Below are positions 24,316 through 34,498 of a stretch of 64,000 nucleotides of DNA, one piece after another (within the stretch, counting starts at the first letter, position 1; the number at the start of each line of letters is the position of its first letter). Source of the stretch: Ponticaulis sp. (lineage in GTDB: Bacteria; Pseudomonadota; Alphaproteobacteria; Caulobacterales; Hyphomonadaceae); contig NZLU01000046.1 of the NCBI GenBank assembly GCA_002692725.1, forward strand, positions 372,001 to 436,000, read 5' to 3'. Both the position numbers and the translations under genes were made by a program. The notes under the pieces were generated by a model. It searched no databases, was not told the DNA's origin, and saw only the letters and a program-made list of their open reading frames with translations.

Positions 24316-24422
24316 ACTTTTGCTCCAATTGAATCCGAAGTAAGCCCTGATGCGTATTCGGGCAACCGGTTGAAGAAGATGTTTGGCGTCTCGGCGCTGG
24401 GAAGCTAAGCAATAGTGACATT

Positions 24423-25559
24423 ATGAAGAAAATTCAGCGATACATCTTTTTCAATGTTCTGCGCGCAGTCGTCACAATTGTCGGGGGACTCGCCCTGATT
24501 GCGATTCTCGTTCAAGGCATTTCTCAAACCGATCTTATTGTCGAAAACCGGCAGAGCGCCCTCACCTATCTTCGCGTTGTCGCTTTAGGCGCGCCTCAGA
24601 TCATCGCCGTTCTCGCGCCGATTGCTCTATTTGTCGCCAGTCTGAACGCACTGAATCGCCTTCAGCGCGACAGCGAGGTTGTCACCGCGCACTCTGCGGG
24701 CCTGACCCGCTGGCAGATCGCATCGCCTGTTTTCCGCCTGGCGATTCTTGCCGCGATTGCTCACCTCCTCGTCAACCTCTTCGTTCAGCCAATGGCGCAG
24801 AGAGAGCTCCGTCAGACACTTGCAGACGCTCAGGCAGATCTCGCTGCTTCCTTTATTCGCCCCGGTGCCTTCACTTATCCGGCCGAGGGGCTCACCATCT
24901 ATGCCCGCGAATCAAGCGGAGGCCTCATGCGCGGCATGTTGATCTCCGATACGCGTGTCGCTGGTTCGCCGGTTGATTACATCGCACAGATTGGCAGCAT
25001 TATCGAAATCGAAGGCGTTCCGGCCATTCAGATGACCAATGGGCAGATCCAACAGCTAGACGCGCAGGGTCAGCTCTCCATTCTTGATTTTGATGACTAT
25101 GTGTTCGACATGACCGGCTTTCTGGCTGAGGATTCGGACCTCATCCTGAAGCCGTCAGACCGCTTCCTCTATGAGTTGTTTTTCCCGGATCTTGGTGATT
25201 GGAACCAAAATCAAAACCAGGATAAATACCGGGCAGAAGCGCATACCCGGTTGGCCCTTCCGCTATTGAACCTGGCCATGGCGGCCATTGCGATCATTGC
25301 CGTTGTTGGCGGAAATTTCAGTCGTCGAGGCTATCAGAAACGCATCATCATTGCGTCCGTCAGTGCGACGGTCCTCACAATTCTGACCCTCGCCATTCCA
25401 CCGAACGCCGCGTCAACACCCGAGCTCAGCGCGCTCCAGTACGCGCTGCCGCTGGGCACAGCATTCATCATCATGTTCGTCTATCTCACGGGTGGTTTGC
25501 CGCGACTATTCCGGCGCAAACCATCGCGTTCAAAACTCGCACAGCCGGAGGCCGCCTGA
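24423..25559 (+). CDS. lptF: LPS export ABC transporter permease LptF
   Basis: LptF is one of the two inner-membrane permeases that, with LptB2, extract lipopolysaccharide for transport to the outer membrane. The 378-residue protein has three N-terminal membrane helices, a periplasmic beta-jellyroll region in the middle and three C-terminal helices. Conserved parts include the cytoplasmic coupling region NRLQRDSEVVTAHSAG. lptG follows after three bases. Confidence 0.95.
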   Translation: MKKIQRYIFFNVLRAVVTIVGGLALIAILVQGISQTDLIVENRQSALTYLRVVALGAPQIIAVLAPIALFVASLNALNRLQRDSEVVTAHSAGLTRWQIASPVFRLAILAAIAHLLVNLFVQPMAQRELRQTLADAQADLAASFIRPGAFTYPAEGLTIYARESSGGLMRGMLISDTRVAGSPVDYIAQIGSIIEIEGVPAIQMTNGQIQQLDAQGQLSILDFDDYVFDMTGFLAEDSDLILKPSDRFLYELFFPDLGDWNQNQNQDKYRAEAHTRLALPLLNLAMAAIAIIAVVGGNFSRRGYQKRIIIASVSATVLTILTLAIPPNAASTPELSALQYALPLGTAFIIMFVYLTGGLPRLFRRKPSRSKLAQPEAA

Positions 25560-25562
25560 CCC

Positions 25563-26681
25563 ATGCTTCTCAGACGACTTCAATGGTATGTGGCGAAACA
25601 ATGCCTTTCATCTCTGCTCCTGACAGTTTGCATCATCATGGGTGCGATCTTGCTGGTCGACGTCGTGGAGCAGTTCCGGACGGTTGGTAATGCGGCTGGC
25701 ATCACATTCTTCATGGCGGTCCAGCTATCTCTGATGAAAATGCCCATGCTGCTTGAGCACACAATGCCCTTCATTGTGCTGATCGGCGCCATGCTGGCAT
25801 ATTCCAGACTATCGCGGCTGACAGAGCTTCCGGCCATGCGAGCCGCGGGCCTCTCCGCCTGGCGCTTTTTGGCTCCATTAGCTCTGATTGCGCTCTGTCT
25901 GGGCTTTTTCTCGACCTTGGTGCTCAATCCTGTGGGCGCGGATCTCAACAGCAATTTCGAGACGACGCGCGAACGCATTGTCGGCTCGTCCAGCGCCCGC
26001 TCTCAGGCTCAGACCAATGGCGTCTGGTTACGCCAGGGCTCCGATACCGACCAATTCGTCATACACGCTACGGGAACAGAACAGAGCGGCGTCGTTCTGA
26101 CGAACGTGAAGATCTTCGAATACGAGCGAATTTACACCCGCAGCCAGGGCACGGACGAGTTTGATTTCAAACGTCGCATCGAAGCTGAACGGGCGACTCT
26201 CAAAGACGGATTCTGGGAGTTGATCGACGTCGTCGAAAACATGCCGGGGCAACAGACGGTCCGCAAGGATGCGCTCTCCATCCCGACCGATCTCGACCCT
26301 GCAAAGCTTCTGGACAAGTTTGCCTCGCCTCAAACGATTGGTTTTTGGAGCCTTCCCGGTTTTATTCAGGATACTGAACGCGCCGGCCTCGATGCTTCGC
26401 GCTATCAAATGCATTACCAGGCCCTGATCGCCAAACCTATTCTGTTTGTCGCTATGGCGCTGATCGGGGCCCTGGTCTGCCTTCGATTGGCGCGTCTTGG
26501 TGGAACCGGAGCCTTGCTCGCCTGGGGCGCTTTTGCAGCGATCATGCTTTATTTTGTGAACGAGTTGACGCATGGCCTTGGGGCAGCAGGCGCGACACCA
26601 AGAACCGTGGCAGCTTTTGCGCCTCCGTTATTTGCACTGTTTACAGCCCTGACTGCCATCGCCTATCTGGAAGATGGGTGA
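25563..26681 (+). CDS. lptG: LPS export ABC transporter permease LptG
   Basis: Partner permease of LptF, 372 residues, with the same layout of three N-terminal helices, a periplasmic jellyroll and three C-terminal helices. The coupling region reads SRLSRLTELPAMRAAGLSAW. In many alphaproteobacteria lptD, surA and pdxA follow; here topA follows instead after 66 bases. Confidence 0.95.
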   Translation: MLLRRLQWYVAKQCLSSLLLTVCIIMGAILLVDVVEQFRTVGNAAGITFFMAVQLSLMKMPMLLEHTMPFIVLIGAMLAYSRLSRLTELPAMRAAGLSAWRFLAPLALIALCLGFFSTLVLNPVGADLNSNFETTRERIVGSSSARSQAQTNGVWLRQGSDTDQFVIHATGTEQSGVVLTNVKIFEYERIYTRSQGTDEFDFKRRIEAERATLKDGFWELIDVVENMPGQQTVRKDALSIPTDLDPAKLLDKFASPQTIGFWSLPGFIQDTERAGLDASRYQMHYQALIAKPILFVAMALIGALVCLRLARLGGTGALLAWGAFAAIMLYFVNELTHGLGAAGATPRTVAAFAPPLFALFTALTAIAYLEDG

Positions 26682-26747
26682 GCCGGGGTTGACCTCTCTT
26701 GTACTGAAACACACCTTCCGCTCGAACGGGGAATCTGGAATTCATTG

Positions 26748-29315
26748 ATGAAAGTCGTTGTCGTAGAGTCGCCCGCGAAGGCTAAGACAATCAACAAATA
26801 TCTCGGCTCGGACTATAAAGTTCTCGCCAGCTATGGCCATATCCGCGACCTTCCATCCAAGGATGGATCGGTCAATCCGGATGAAGATTTCGCCATGGTC
26901 TGGGAGGCCGATTCCAAATCCTCCAAGCGCATCAAGGAAATCGCCGATGCGGTGAAGGGATCAAGCGACCTCATTCTCGCGACTGACCCCGACCGCGAAG
27001 GTGAAGCCATTTCCTGGCACCTTCTCGAAGCCCTCAAGAACCGTCGTGTTCTAAAAGATGTGAATGTCAGCCGCGTGGTCTTCAACGCGATCACCAAGTC
27101 TGCTGTCACCTCCGCAATGGGCAATCCGCGCGCGATCGATCAGGAATTGGTTGATGCCTATCTGGCACGTCGTGCGCTCGACTATCTCGTTGGGTTCTCA
27201 CTGTCTCCAGTGCTCTGGCGCAAACTGCCCGGCTCCCGCTCTGCGGGTCGGGTCCAGTCGGTTGCCCTGCGGCTCATCTGCGAACGCGAGCATGAGATCG
27301 AAATCTTCAAACCGGAAGAATACTGGCAGATCGCCACAGATCTGAAAGCGTCTGACGGGTCTAAGTTCGAAGCCCGGCTTGTCGAGCTGAAAGGCGAGAA
27401 ACTTAAAAAGTTCTCGCTGTCCAACGAGGCAGATGCCACTGCCGCGCTCGAAATCGTGCGTCGTGGCGGCTACACGGTCGACGCGGTCGAAGCCAAGCCC
27501 GTCAAACGCAATCCTCCACCGCCCTTCATCACCTCAACGCTTCAGCAGGACGCCTCTCGCCGCCTCGGCTTCTCTGCCAAGCGCACCATGCAGGCGGCGC
27601 AAAAACTCTACGAAGATGGGCGCATCACCTATATGCGAACCGATGGCGTGCAGATGGCCGAAGAGGCCTACCACGCGGCTCGTGACGTAATCCGCGCCGA
27701 TCATGGCAGCAAATATCTTCCGGATCAGCCGCGCCGCTATTCCTCGAAAGCCAAGAACGCTCAGGAAGCACACGAGGCCATCCGCCCGACTGATTTCCGA
27801 CTGCATCCGAACGAAATCAAAGCCGACGCCGACCTCGCTCGTCTTTATGGCCTGATCTGGCGCCGTGCTGTCGCCTCTCAGATGGAAGCAGCGCGTTTTG
27901 AGCGAACCACAGTGGACATCATGTCCGCTGACAAGGAAGCAGGCCTTCGCGCCACCGGTTCGGTTCTCATGTTTGATGGTTTCCTGTCACTCTATCAGGA
28001 GGGCACAGACGACCCGTCTGATGGGGACGACGACAATCGACTGCCGGCTCTGAAACAGGGCGAGAAGCCTGAGCTTCTGGAAGCACGCTCCAGCCAGCAC
28101 TTCACTGAGCCTCCGCCGCGCTTCTCTGAAGCCTCACTCGTCAAGCGCCTTGAAGAGCTCGGCATTGGTCGTCCGTCGACCTACGCCTCCATTATTTCGG
28201 TCCTTCAGGACCGCGAATATGTCCGCATCGATAAAAAGCGCTTCATTCCGGAAGACAAAGGCCGTCTGGTCACCGGCTTCCTCGAAAGCTTTTTCCAGCG
28301 CTATGTCCAGTATGACTTCACTGCCGATCTCGAGGAAAAACTCGACCTCGTATCCGCTGGCGATCTCGAATGGAAAGTCTTCTTGCGCGATTTCTGGAAA
28401 GACTTCCAGGCCGCCATTGGAGAGATTTCCGATCTCCGTGTCAGTGAAGTGCTCGACGCGCTGAACGAAGTCCTTGGCCCTTATGTCTTCCAACGGGCAG
28501 AAGGCGCAGATGAATCCGTCAATCCGCGCGCCTGCCCGAATTGCGGCGATGGTCTGCTCAGCCTTAAACTGGGTCGTCACGGCGCTTTTGTAGGTTGTTC
28601 AAACTATCCTGAGTGCAAATTCACGCGCGCCTTTTCGGTCGATGCAGAGGAACAACAGAACGCCATCAATCCGGACGGCAATGTGCTTGGCCAGGACCCG
28701 GAAACCGGCCTCGACGTCGCGCTCAAAACCGGGCGGTTCGGTCCTTATGTCGAACTTGCGGCCGCTGAAGAGGGCGAGAAGCCCAAACGCGGCAGCATCC
28801 CGAAGGGCTGGGATCCGAATGAGCTCGACCTCCAAAAGGCGCTCATGCTTCTGTCGCTCCCGCGCGAAGTCGGTAAACACCCGGAAGATGGCGAGCCTAT
28901 CCTCGCCAATATCGGTCGATACGGCCCCTATGTTCAGCACATCAAGACCTACGCCAACCTGCCAAGCGTAGACGAAGTCTTCGAGATCGGCCTGAACCGC
29001 GCGGTCTCTGTCATCGCCGACAAACGCGCAAATCCGGGCCGCCGTGGCGCGGCACCAAAGGTTCTGAAAGATCTTGGCAAGCATCCGACGGACGAGGAGC
29101 CAATTCAGGTTCTCGAGGGTCGCTACGGGCCTTATGTGAAGCATGGCAAAACCAATGCGACCCTGCCGAAGGATCAGAAGCCGGAAGAGGTTACGCTCGA
29201 ACAGGCGGTTGAATTGATCGCCGCCAAGGCCAAATCTCCTCCGAAGAAGAAAAAGCCCGCGGCCAAGAAAAAAGCGCCGGCCAAAAAGAAGACGTCTAAA
29301 GCCAAATCTGAATGA
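26748..29315 (+). CDS. topA: DNA topoisomerase I
   Basis: Type IA topoisomerase relaxing negative supercoils; 855 residues. Toprim motifs are VVVESPAKAKTI (residues 3-14) and ATDPDREGEAISWHL, and the active-site tyrosine is in RITYMRTDGVQ. One four-cysteine zinc element is present (CPNCGDGL and GCSNYPEC), followed by three repeats of the topo C-terminal type (GRFGPYV, GRYGPYV twice). The tail is very rich in Lys and Ala, as is usual for this group. ATG 26748 is preferred to the TTG three bases upstream. The gene overlaps rnr by four bases. Confidence 0.97.
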   Translation: MKVVVVESPAKAKTINKYLGSDYKVLASYGHIRDLPSKDGSVNPDEDFAMVWEADSKSSKRIKEIADAVKGSSDLILATDPDREGEAISWHLLEALKNRRVLKDVNVSRVVFNAITKSAVTSAMGNPRAIDQELVDAYLARRALDYLVGFSLSPVLWRKLPGSRSAGRVQSVALRLICEREHEIEIFKPEEYWQIATDLKASDGSKFEARLVELKGEKLKKFSLSNEADATAALEIVRRGGYTVDAVEAKPVKRNPPPPFITSTLQQDASRRLGFSAKRTMQAAQKLYEDGRITYMRTDGVQMAEEAYHAARDVIRADHGSKYLPDQPRRYSSKAKNAQEAHEAIRPTDFRLHPNEIKADADLARLYGLIWRRAVASQMEAARFERTTVDIMSADKEAGLRATGSVLMFDGFLSLYQEGTDDPSDGDDDNRLPALKQGEKPELLEARSSQHFTEPPPRFSEASLVKRLEELGIGRPSTYASIISVLQDREYVRIDKKRFIPEDKGRLVTGFLESFFQRYVQYDFTADLEEKLDLVSAGDLEWKVFLRDFWKDFQAAIGEISDLRVSEVLDALNEVLGPYVFQRAEGADESVNPRACPNCGDGLLSLKLGRHGAFVGCSNYPECKFTRAFSVDAEEQQNAINPDGNVLGQDPETGLDVALKTGRFGPYVELAAAEEGEKPKRGSIPKGWDPNELDLQKALMLLSLPREVGKHPEDGEPILANIGRYGPYVQHIKTYANLPSVDEVFEIGLNRAVSVIADKRANPGRRGAAPKVLKDLGKHPTDEEPIQVLEGRYGPYVKHGKTNATLPKDQKPEEVTLEQAVELIAAKAKSPPKKKKPAAKKKAPAKKKTSKAKSE

Positions 29316-31573
29316 CCGAAATCACACGCCAGACCGTTCTCGATTATCTCGCCCAGAACCCGGGTGACACCAACAAGCGGGATATTGCCAAAGGTTTGGG
29401 TGTAAACGGAGAGGCGCGGCGCGAGCTGCGCATGATCCTGAAGGCGCTCGAGGAAGAAGGCGTGATTTCCCGTGTTGGAAAGCGCTCCTTCGCCAAGGCT
29501 GACGCACCACCGCCTACGGGCGTCGTCGAATTCACCCATCTTGATGAACACGGCGAGCTGATTGGCAAAGCCGTCGGCAAGGAAGGCCTGTTTGGTCCCG
29601 ACATTCTCTATTCTGGTCCGAGAGGACGTCGCCGAGATCCTGATCCCGGCGTAAAAGATCGCGCCTTGTGTGATGTCGAACAGGGCCGCGATGGCCACTG
29701 GCGGGCCCGCATGATCAAGAAACTTGAAAACCGGCGCGAAGCCCTGATCGGCGTCTTTGAAAAGAACGCCCATGGTGGTGGCACCGTTGAGGGCACGTCC
29801 CGCAAGGACAAGCGCTCCTTTCTGGTCTTTCCCGGTGATGCCGGTGACGCTCAGGATGAAGACCTTGTCCGATGTGAGCCCCTGCCCTCTCGCGGACATG
29901 GCCCGAAACGCGGTCGGATTATCGAAGTTCTCGGCAATTCCGAAGACCCGCGCGCGGCAAGCCTCATTGCCATGGCGGCCTTCGACATTCCCGACCAGTT
30001 CGATCCGTCAGTCATCAAGGCGGCTGAAGAGGCACAGCCGGTCGAATGCAAACGGGAAGACCTCACCAAGATTCCACTCATTACCATCGACCCTGCAGAC
30101 GCCCGCGACCATGACGACGCGGTCTATGCCTGCGCCGATGACGATCCGAAAAATCCGGGCGGCTGGAAAGTTCTGGTCGCCATCGCCGATGTGTCTGCCT
30201 TCGTGCCTTACAATGGCGAACTCGATCGCGAAGCCTATAAACGCGCCAACTCGACCTATTTTCCGGATCGCGTTGCCAGCATGCTACCCAAGGCGCTGTC
30301 TGCCGGTGAGTGTTCTCTGAAAGAAGGCGAGCTTCGCTGCTGCCTCGCATTCGAAATGAAGATTTCAAAGGACGGCTCCAAACTCGGACATCGCCTGATA
30401 CGCGGCATGATGCGTTCGGCTGCCGGGTTATCCTATGAAGAGGCTCAGGCTGCGATTGATGGCGATCCAAGCGATCGCGCTGGCCCGCTATTGGAACCCG
30501 TGCTCAAGCCTCTTTGGGCGGCGTATGACGCTCTTAAGAAAAAACGATCTCAGCGTGCGCCGCTCGATCTCGACCTGCCGGAACGAAAGGTCGAATTATC
30601 AGAAGATGGTGAAGTGCTCGGTGTCACAATACGTGACCGGTTCGATGCGCATATGCTCATCGAAGAAATGATGATCCAGGCAAACGTGTGTGCTGCTGAG
30701 GCGCTTGAAGCCAAACGCTCAGAGTTGATCTATCGCGTTCATGACGAACCATCCTCCGAGAAAATCGATGGCCTTGCCACCTTCCTCGATACACTGAACC
30801 TCGACTGGACCCGCGGCGAGCGCGTCACGCCGGCACGCTTCAATAAACTGCTTGCGATCGCTCGGGAAACTGACCGCCATCACGAAATTTCAGAAATCGT
30901 TCTGCGTAGCCAGAGCCAGGCCATTTATTCGCCCGACAATAACGGACACTTCGGACTGAACCTGCAGCGATACGCGCATTTCACATCACCGATCCGTCGC
31001 TATTCGGACCTTATCGTTCATCGGGCACTGATCAGCGCGTATGACCTCGGTCCGGACGGTTTGCCAGACGAACAACGTGTTCGACTCGAGGAAGTCGCAA
31101 GCCATCTCGTCGAACGTGAGCGTGCCAGCATGGCCGCAGAACGCGACGCAACCGATCGCTATCTCACAGCGTTTCTTGCAGATCGGGTCGGAGCTGAATT
31201 CGATGGCCGGATTACAGGCGTCGCGAAATTCGGACTGTTCGTACGCCTTGCAGAAACTGCCGCAGACGGCTTCATTCCGGCAGGCTCGCTCAGCGATGAA
31301 TTCTGGATCTTTGATGAAAAAGCCTCCGCGCTGGTTGCAGAGCGGTCCGGGCGCCGGTTTGAGCTTGGCCAACCCGTCCGGGTTCGTCTTCAGGAGGCGG
31401 ACGCCATGTCAGCCAGCCTGCTGCTCGAAATGCTCTCAGAGCCGCGCCCCAAGCGCGAAGGTGAGAAGCCATCCTCCAGACGCGGCCCCAAACGTGCTAT
31501 GTCAAACAAACGCCCGGGGAGATCCGGCCCGCCACGTCGTGGGTCAGGTAAAGCCAAAAAAAGAAAACGATGA
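29312..31573 (+). CDS. rnr: Ribonuclease R
   Basis: A 753-residue 3'-5' exoribonuclease of the RNB family that degrades structured RNA. An N-terminal winged-helix-like region precedes cold-shock domains. The catalytic acidic cluster is in TIDPADARDHDDAVYA, HFTSPIRRYSDLIVHRAL is the substrate-channel signature, and an S1 domain follows (GRITGVAKFGLFVRL). The tail is basic (KRPGRSGPPRRGSGKAKKRK). The overlaps with topA and with the nudix gene (four bases each, ATGA) imply translational coupling. Confidence 0.97.
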   Translation: MTEITRQTVLDYLAQNPGDTNKRDIAKGLGVNGEARRELRMILKALEEEGVISRVGKRSFAKADAPPPTGVVEFTHLDEHGELIGKAVGKEGLFGPDILYSGPRGRRRDPDPGVKDRALCDVEQGRDGHWRARMIKKLENRREALIGVFEKNAHGGGTVEGTSRKDKRSFLVFPGDAGDAQDEDLVRCEPLPSRGHGPKRGRIIEVLGNSEDPRAASLIAMAAFDIPDQFDPSVIKAAEEAQPVECKREDLTKIPLITIDPADARDHDDAVYACADDDPKNPGGWKVLVAIADVSAFVPYNGELDREAYKRANSTYFPDRVASMLPKALSAGECSLKEGELRCCLAFEMKISKDGSKLGHRLIRGMMRSAAGLSYEEAQAAIDGDPSDRAGPLLEPVLKPLWAAYDALKKKRSQRAPLDLDLPERKVELSEDGEVLGVTIRDRFDAHMLIEEMMIQANVCAAEALEAKRSELIYRVHDEPSSEKIDGLATFLDTLNLDWTRGERVTPARFNKLLAIARETDRHHEISEIVLRSQSQAIYSPDNNGHFGLNLQRYAHFTSPIRRYSDLIVHRALISAYDLGPDGLPDEQRVRLEEVASHLVERERASMAAERDATDRYLTAFLADRVGAEFDGRITGVAKFGLFVRLAETAADGFIPAGSLSDEFWIFDEKASALVAERSGRRFELGQPVRVRLQEADAMSASLLLEMLSEPRPKREGEKPSSRRGPKRAMSNKRPGRSGPPRRGSGKAKKRKR

Positions 31574-32307
31574 CCACGTTGAAATCAGACGCCAACACCA
31601 GCACCTTCGACAAGCTCGAAGATGGCGACATTGTCGATCGAACTAAAAAATCCATCCGTCCTAAAGATGCCGCCACGCTGATTCTGATTCGTCGCGATGG
31701 TCCCAAGCCCCGTGTGCTCGTCGGGAAGCGCTCGAACAAGCATGTCTTCATGCCGGAAAAATATGTCTTTCCGGGCGGGCGGGTTGATACCGAAGATGGT
31801 CGCGCGCCGTCAGTGTCTGAGTTGCGCGAGGCTGTTGAGCACAAACTCTCCTACCGCGCTCGCCGGAAACCCAGAGCCTTCGGTCTGACTGCAATTCGGG
31901 AGACCTTTGAAGAAACCGGTCTGATCATCGGTCAGAACTTTGCCGACCAAAAGCGAGCTCCCGCCAATTGGCAGCCTTTTCTGGATCAGGGTGCCCTGCC
32001 CTGCCTCACCAATCTGGAATTCATTGGCAGGGCCATTACTCCGCCTTATCGCCCTCGTCGATTTGATGCGCGCTTTTTCATGGTTGAAGCCGAAACAGCC
32101 CTGATTGACGAACGTCCCGCCTGCGCGGGCGCCGAGCTTGTGGATGTCCAGTGGATTGAGCTCGACGACACAAAGGACATCGACTTGCCCATGATCACCC
32201 AGCGCATGCTGGATGAGGTCTCTGCGCGTCTGAAGGCCCCTCAGGAAGCGCATGACCCGCTCTTCTTGCGCTATTCTCCCAGCCGTCCGATCCGCGAACG
32301 GATCTGA
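31570..32307 (+). CDS. NUDIX hydrolase (NUDT19-like)
   Basis: A 245-residue NUDIX protein. The Nudix box is split: the strand PEKYVFPGGRVD comes first, then an insertion of about 35 residues, then GLTAIRETFEETGLIIG. This separation is typical of the NUDT7/NUDT19-type group, some of which hydrolyse CoA derivatives; the substrate here is unknown. It completes a coupled run topA-rnr-nudix. Confidence 0.88.
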   Translation: MTTLKSDANTSTFDKLEDGDIVDRTKKSIRPKDAATLILIRRDGPKPRVLVGKRSNKHVFMPEKYVFPGGRVDTEDGRAPSVSELREAVEHKLSYRARRKPRAFGLTAIRETFEETGLIIGQNFADQKRAPANWQPFLDQGALPCLTNLEFIGRAITPPYRPRRFDARFFMVEAETALIDERPACAGAELVDVQWIELDDTKDIDLPMITQRMLDEVSARLKAPQEAHDPLFLRYSPSRPIRERI

Positions 32308-32393
32308 CGCAGAAAATGCCGCAAATGCCCCTTGACTTAATCCCCCAAGCCGGTGTTTATGCGCGCTTCGAATTCTAACCGAGGTCTGCTGTC

Positions 32394-32561
32394 ATGGCGA
32401 AGCCAGCCACAATCAAAATCCGCCTGAACTCTACGGCAGGGACCGGATTTTTCTATGTCACGAAAAAGAACCCACGCAACATCACTGAGAAAATGGTGAT
32501 GCGTAAATATGATCCCGTCGTGCGCAAGCATGTCGAGTTCAAAGAAGGTAAGATCAAGTAA
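32394..32561 (+). CDS. rpmG: 50S ribosomal protein L33
   Basis: A 55-residue ribosomal protein beginning [20 protein letters not shown] and continuing with TKKNPRN and the basic tail [18 protein letters not shown]. It is the cysteine-free (zinc-independent) form. It has its own intergenic region and a strong terminator. Confidence 0.98.
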   Translation: MAKPATIKIRLNSTAGTGFFYVTKKNPRNITEKMVMRKYDPVVRKHVEFKEGKIK

Positions 32562-32588
32562 GATCAGCTTTTGAAGGCTCAGAAAAAC

Positions 32589-32615
32589 GCCGGCGATAAT
32601 CGCCGGCTTTTTTTT
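32589..32615 (+). terminator. Rho-independent terminator after rpmG
   Basis: A seven-base GC stem GCCGGCG/CGCCGGC with loop ATAAT is followed by eight T. It lies in the convergent gap between rpmG and pleD. Confidence 0.93.
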
Positions 32616-32629
32616 GCTTTCAAGATGGC

Positions 32630-33994
32630 TCAGGCCGCGTGACTTTTCACCTGATTACGGCCCGCCTCCTTGGCCTCATACAAAGCTTCATCTGCACGCT
32701 TGATCAATTCATCAATCGTGCATTTCTGATTGTCTGAGGTCGATACACCGACGCTGACCGTTACATCCAACGATCTACGATCTCGATCCACCGAGAAGGA
32801 TTTACCGGCGATATTGCGACGCAGACGCTCCGCTGCCGCACTGGCCAGGTCACCTGTCGTGTCTGGCATAATCACCACGAACTCCTCGCCACCCTGACGA
32901 CAGGGAATATCGCCAGGCCGGACATTATCTTTAATGCGCGCTGCAAACTCCTGCAGCACCTCATCACCAACATCATGGCCATAGGTATCGTTCACCCGCT
33001 TGAAGTGATCGATGTCGGCAATGAAGACAGATACGGGCGGGCCGCCTGTATTGGCGCGCTTCAGGTATTGTCCCAATTGTTTCATCATATGGCGGCGATT
33101 GAACAAGCCGGTCAGCTGGTCGGTAATCGCCAGCTCCATACTCTCATCGAGCCGCTTGCGAATGGCATCAAGCGAACGCTTTTTTCGCACCTGTGTTCGC
33201 ACACGTGCGCTTAATTCTTCGGTGTCGATCGGGCGCATAATCACATCACTGGCACCCAGTTGAAGCGCCCGCATGGCTTTTGCTTCTTCTTCGAAGTCCG
33301 CCACAATCAGAATCGGCAGATCACGTGTCGATTTCTGAGATTTGAAATGCGCACAAAGACGAAGCGGATCGAAAGTTTTGGCATCCAGCGTCAGAACGAT
33401 CAGATCGATCGCTGCACTGCCCGAACCGCCCTGTGACTTCAGATCCGTCCAGAGAATCGGACGATGTTCCTGTTTCAACGTCAGCCCGATGCGGCGCGCC
33501 TGCCGCTCATTGTCATCGATCACCAAAATTCGGGCCGGCTCAACAGGTCCGCGCGAATCTTCACCTTCAATGACGCCAATGCGTCGACCGCTTGCCTCGC
33601 GCAGTCGCAGCTCATCCAGAACAAGCTTGTATTTGGTCAACGCCTGAATACGCGACAAAAGCGCAAAATCGTCGACCGGCTTTGTCAGAAAGTCATCTGC
33701 CCCCGCCGTCAGACCCTTCAGCCTATGCTCACGGTCACCGAGTGCGGTCACCATCACGACGGGTATATGCGCCGTGTCCTGACTGGTCTTGAGAATCTCA
33801 CACGCCTCAAAACCATCCATTTCCGGCATCATCACATCAAGCAGGATAATGTCCGGGCTCTCGGTGATTGCGGCATCAATGGCTTCGCGCCCATTCGAAG
33901 CCGTCACCACTTCGAAATACTCATGGCTCAGCTTCGCCTGAAGCAGTTTGCGGTTGGCAAGAATATCGTCGACGACGAGAACCCTGGCGCTCAA
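32630..33994 (-). CDS. pleD: Response regulator diguanylate cyclase PleD
   Basis: PleD makes cyclic-di-GMP and controls the swarmer-to-stalked transition in Caulobacter. The 454-residue product has a first receiver domain (phospho-Asp in IILLDVMMPEMDG), a second receiver-like adaptor domain lacking the canonical site, and a GGDEF domain with active loop RQGGEEFVV. The inhibitory I-site RPGD sits five residues before GGEEF. It overlaps divK by four bases, as in related species. Confidence 0.96.
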   Translation of the reverse strand: MSARVLVVDDILANRKLLQAKLSHEYFEVVTASNGREAIDAAITESPDIILLDVMMPEMDGFEACEILKTSQDTAHIPVVMVTALGDREHRLKGLTAGADDFLTKPVDDFALLSRIQALTKYKLVLDELRLREASGRRIGVIEGEDSRGPVEPARILVIDDNERQARRIGLTLKQEHRPILWTDLKSQGGSGSAAIDLIVLTLDAKTFDPLRLCAHFKSQKSTRDLPILIVADFEEEAKAMRALQLGASDVIMRPIDTEELSARVRTQVRKKRSLDAIRKRLDESMELAITDQLTGLFNRRHMMKQLGQYLKRANTGGPPVSVFIADIDHFKRVNDTYGHDVGDEVLQEFAARIKDNVRPGDIPCRQGGEEFVVIMPDTTGDLASAAAERLRRNIAGKSFSVDRDRRSLDVTVSVGVSTSDNQKCTIDELIKRADEALYEAKEAGRNQVKSHAA

Positions 33995-34383
33995 CGCACT
34001 GCCTCTCGCGCGGTCAGCTCCTGAACCCGGTTCAGGAACGGCATCATCTGGATCGGTTTGGACATATAGGCTTCACAGCCAGCTTCCTTCACGCGATCCT
34101 CATCCGATCGCATGGCGAATGCCGTCACAGCCATCACCGGAATATCGGCAAGCTCTTCATCATCCTTAATCCACCGCGTCAGATCGAGTCCCGATACTGA
34201 CGGAAGATTGATGTCCATGATGATAAGCGCCGGCTTATGTTCATGAGCAAGTTCGAGAGCCTTCACGCCATCGCGCGACTGAACGGGCACGAAACCGAAT
34301 GCGGTCAAAAGATCGCAGAACAGTTTCATGTTCAGTTCGTTGTCCTCAATCACGAGGACCTTTTTGCGATCACCTTCGGACAT
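33991..34383 (-). CDS. divK: Cell-cycle response regulator DivK
   Basis: Single-domain receiver of 130 residues, starting at ATG 34383 (MSEGDRKKVLVIEDNELNMK). The phosphorylation site is in ALIIMDINLPSVSGLDL, and the conserved Thr and Lys are in VMAVTAFAM and YMSKPI. In Caulobacter, DivK is phosphorylated by DivJ and PleC and works through DivL-CckA on CtrA. A near-match CtrA site lies upstream at 34450. Confidence 0.96.
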   Translation of the reverse strand: MSEGDRKKVLVIEDNELNMKLFCDLLTAFGFVPVQSRDGVKALELAHEHKPALIIMDINLPSVSGLDLTRWIKDDEELADIPVMAVTAFAMRSDEDRVKEAGCEAYMSKPIQMMPFLNRVQELTAREAVR

Positions 34384-34449
34384 AAGCTCGAATTCTTCCC
34401 CGCGAATCGGACAAACCTGCGAACAGCCCACTTCATAACCCATATTGTC

Positions 34450-34464
34450 TTAAGTCTTGTTTAC
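34450..34464. promoter_or_regulatory. Near-match CtrA-like site between divK and dinB
   Basis: TTAA at 34450-34453, seven bases, then TTAC at 34461-34464, which is one base off TTAA-N7-TTAA. A GAATC site lies at 34404-34408, closer to divK. Confidence 0.35.
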
Positions 34465-34498
34465 AGAATGGGCTGCAAGCTCACATCGATCTGTTAAT

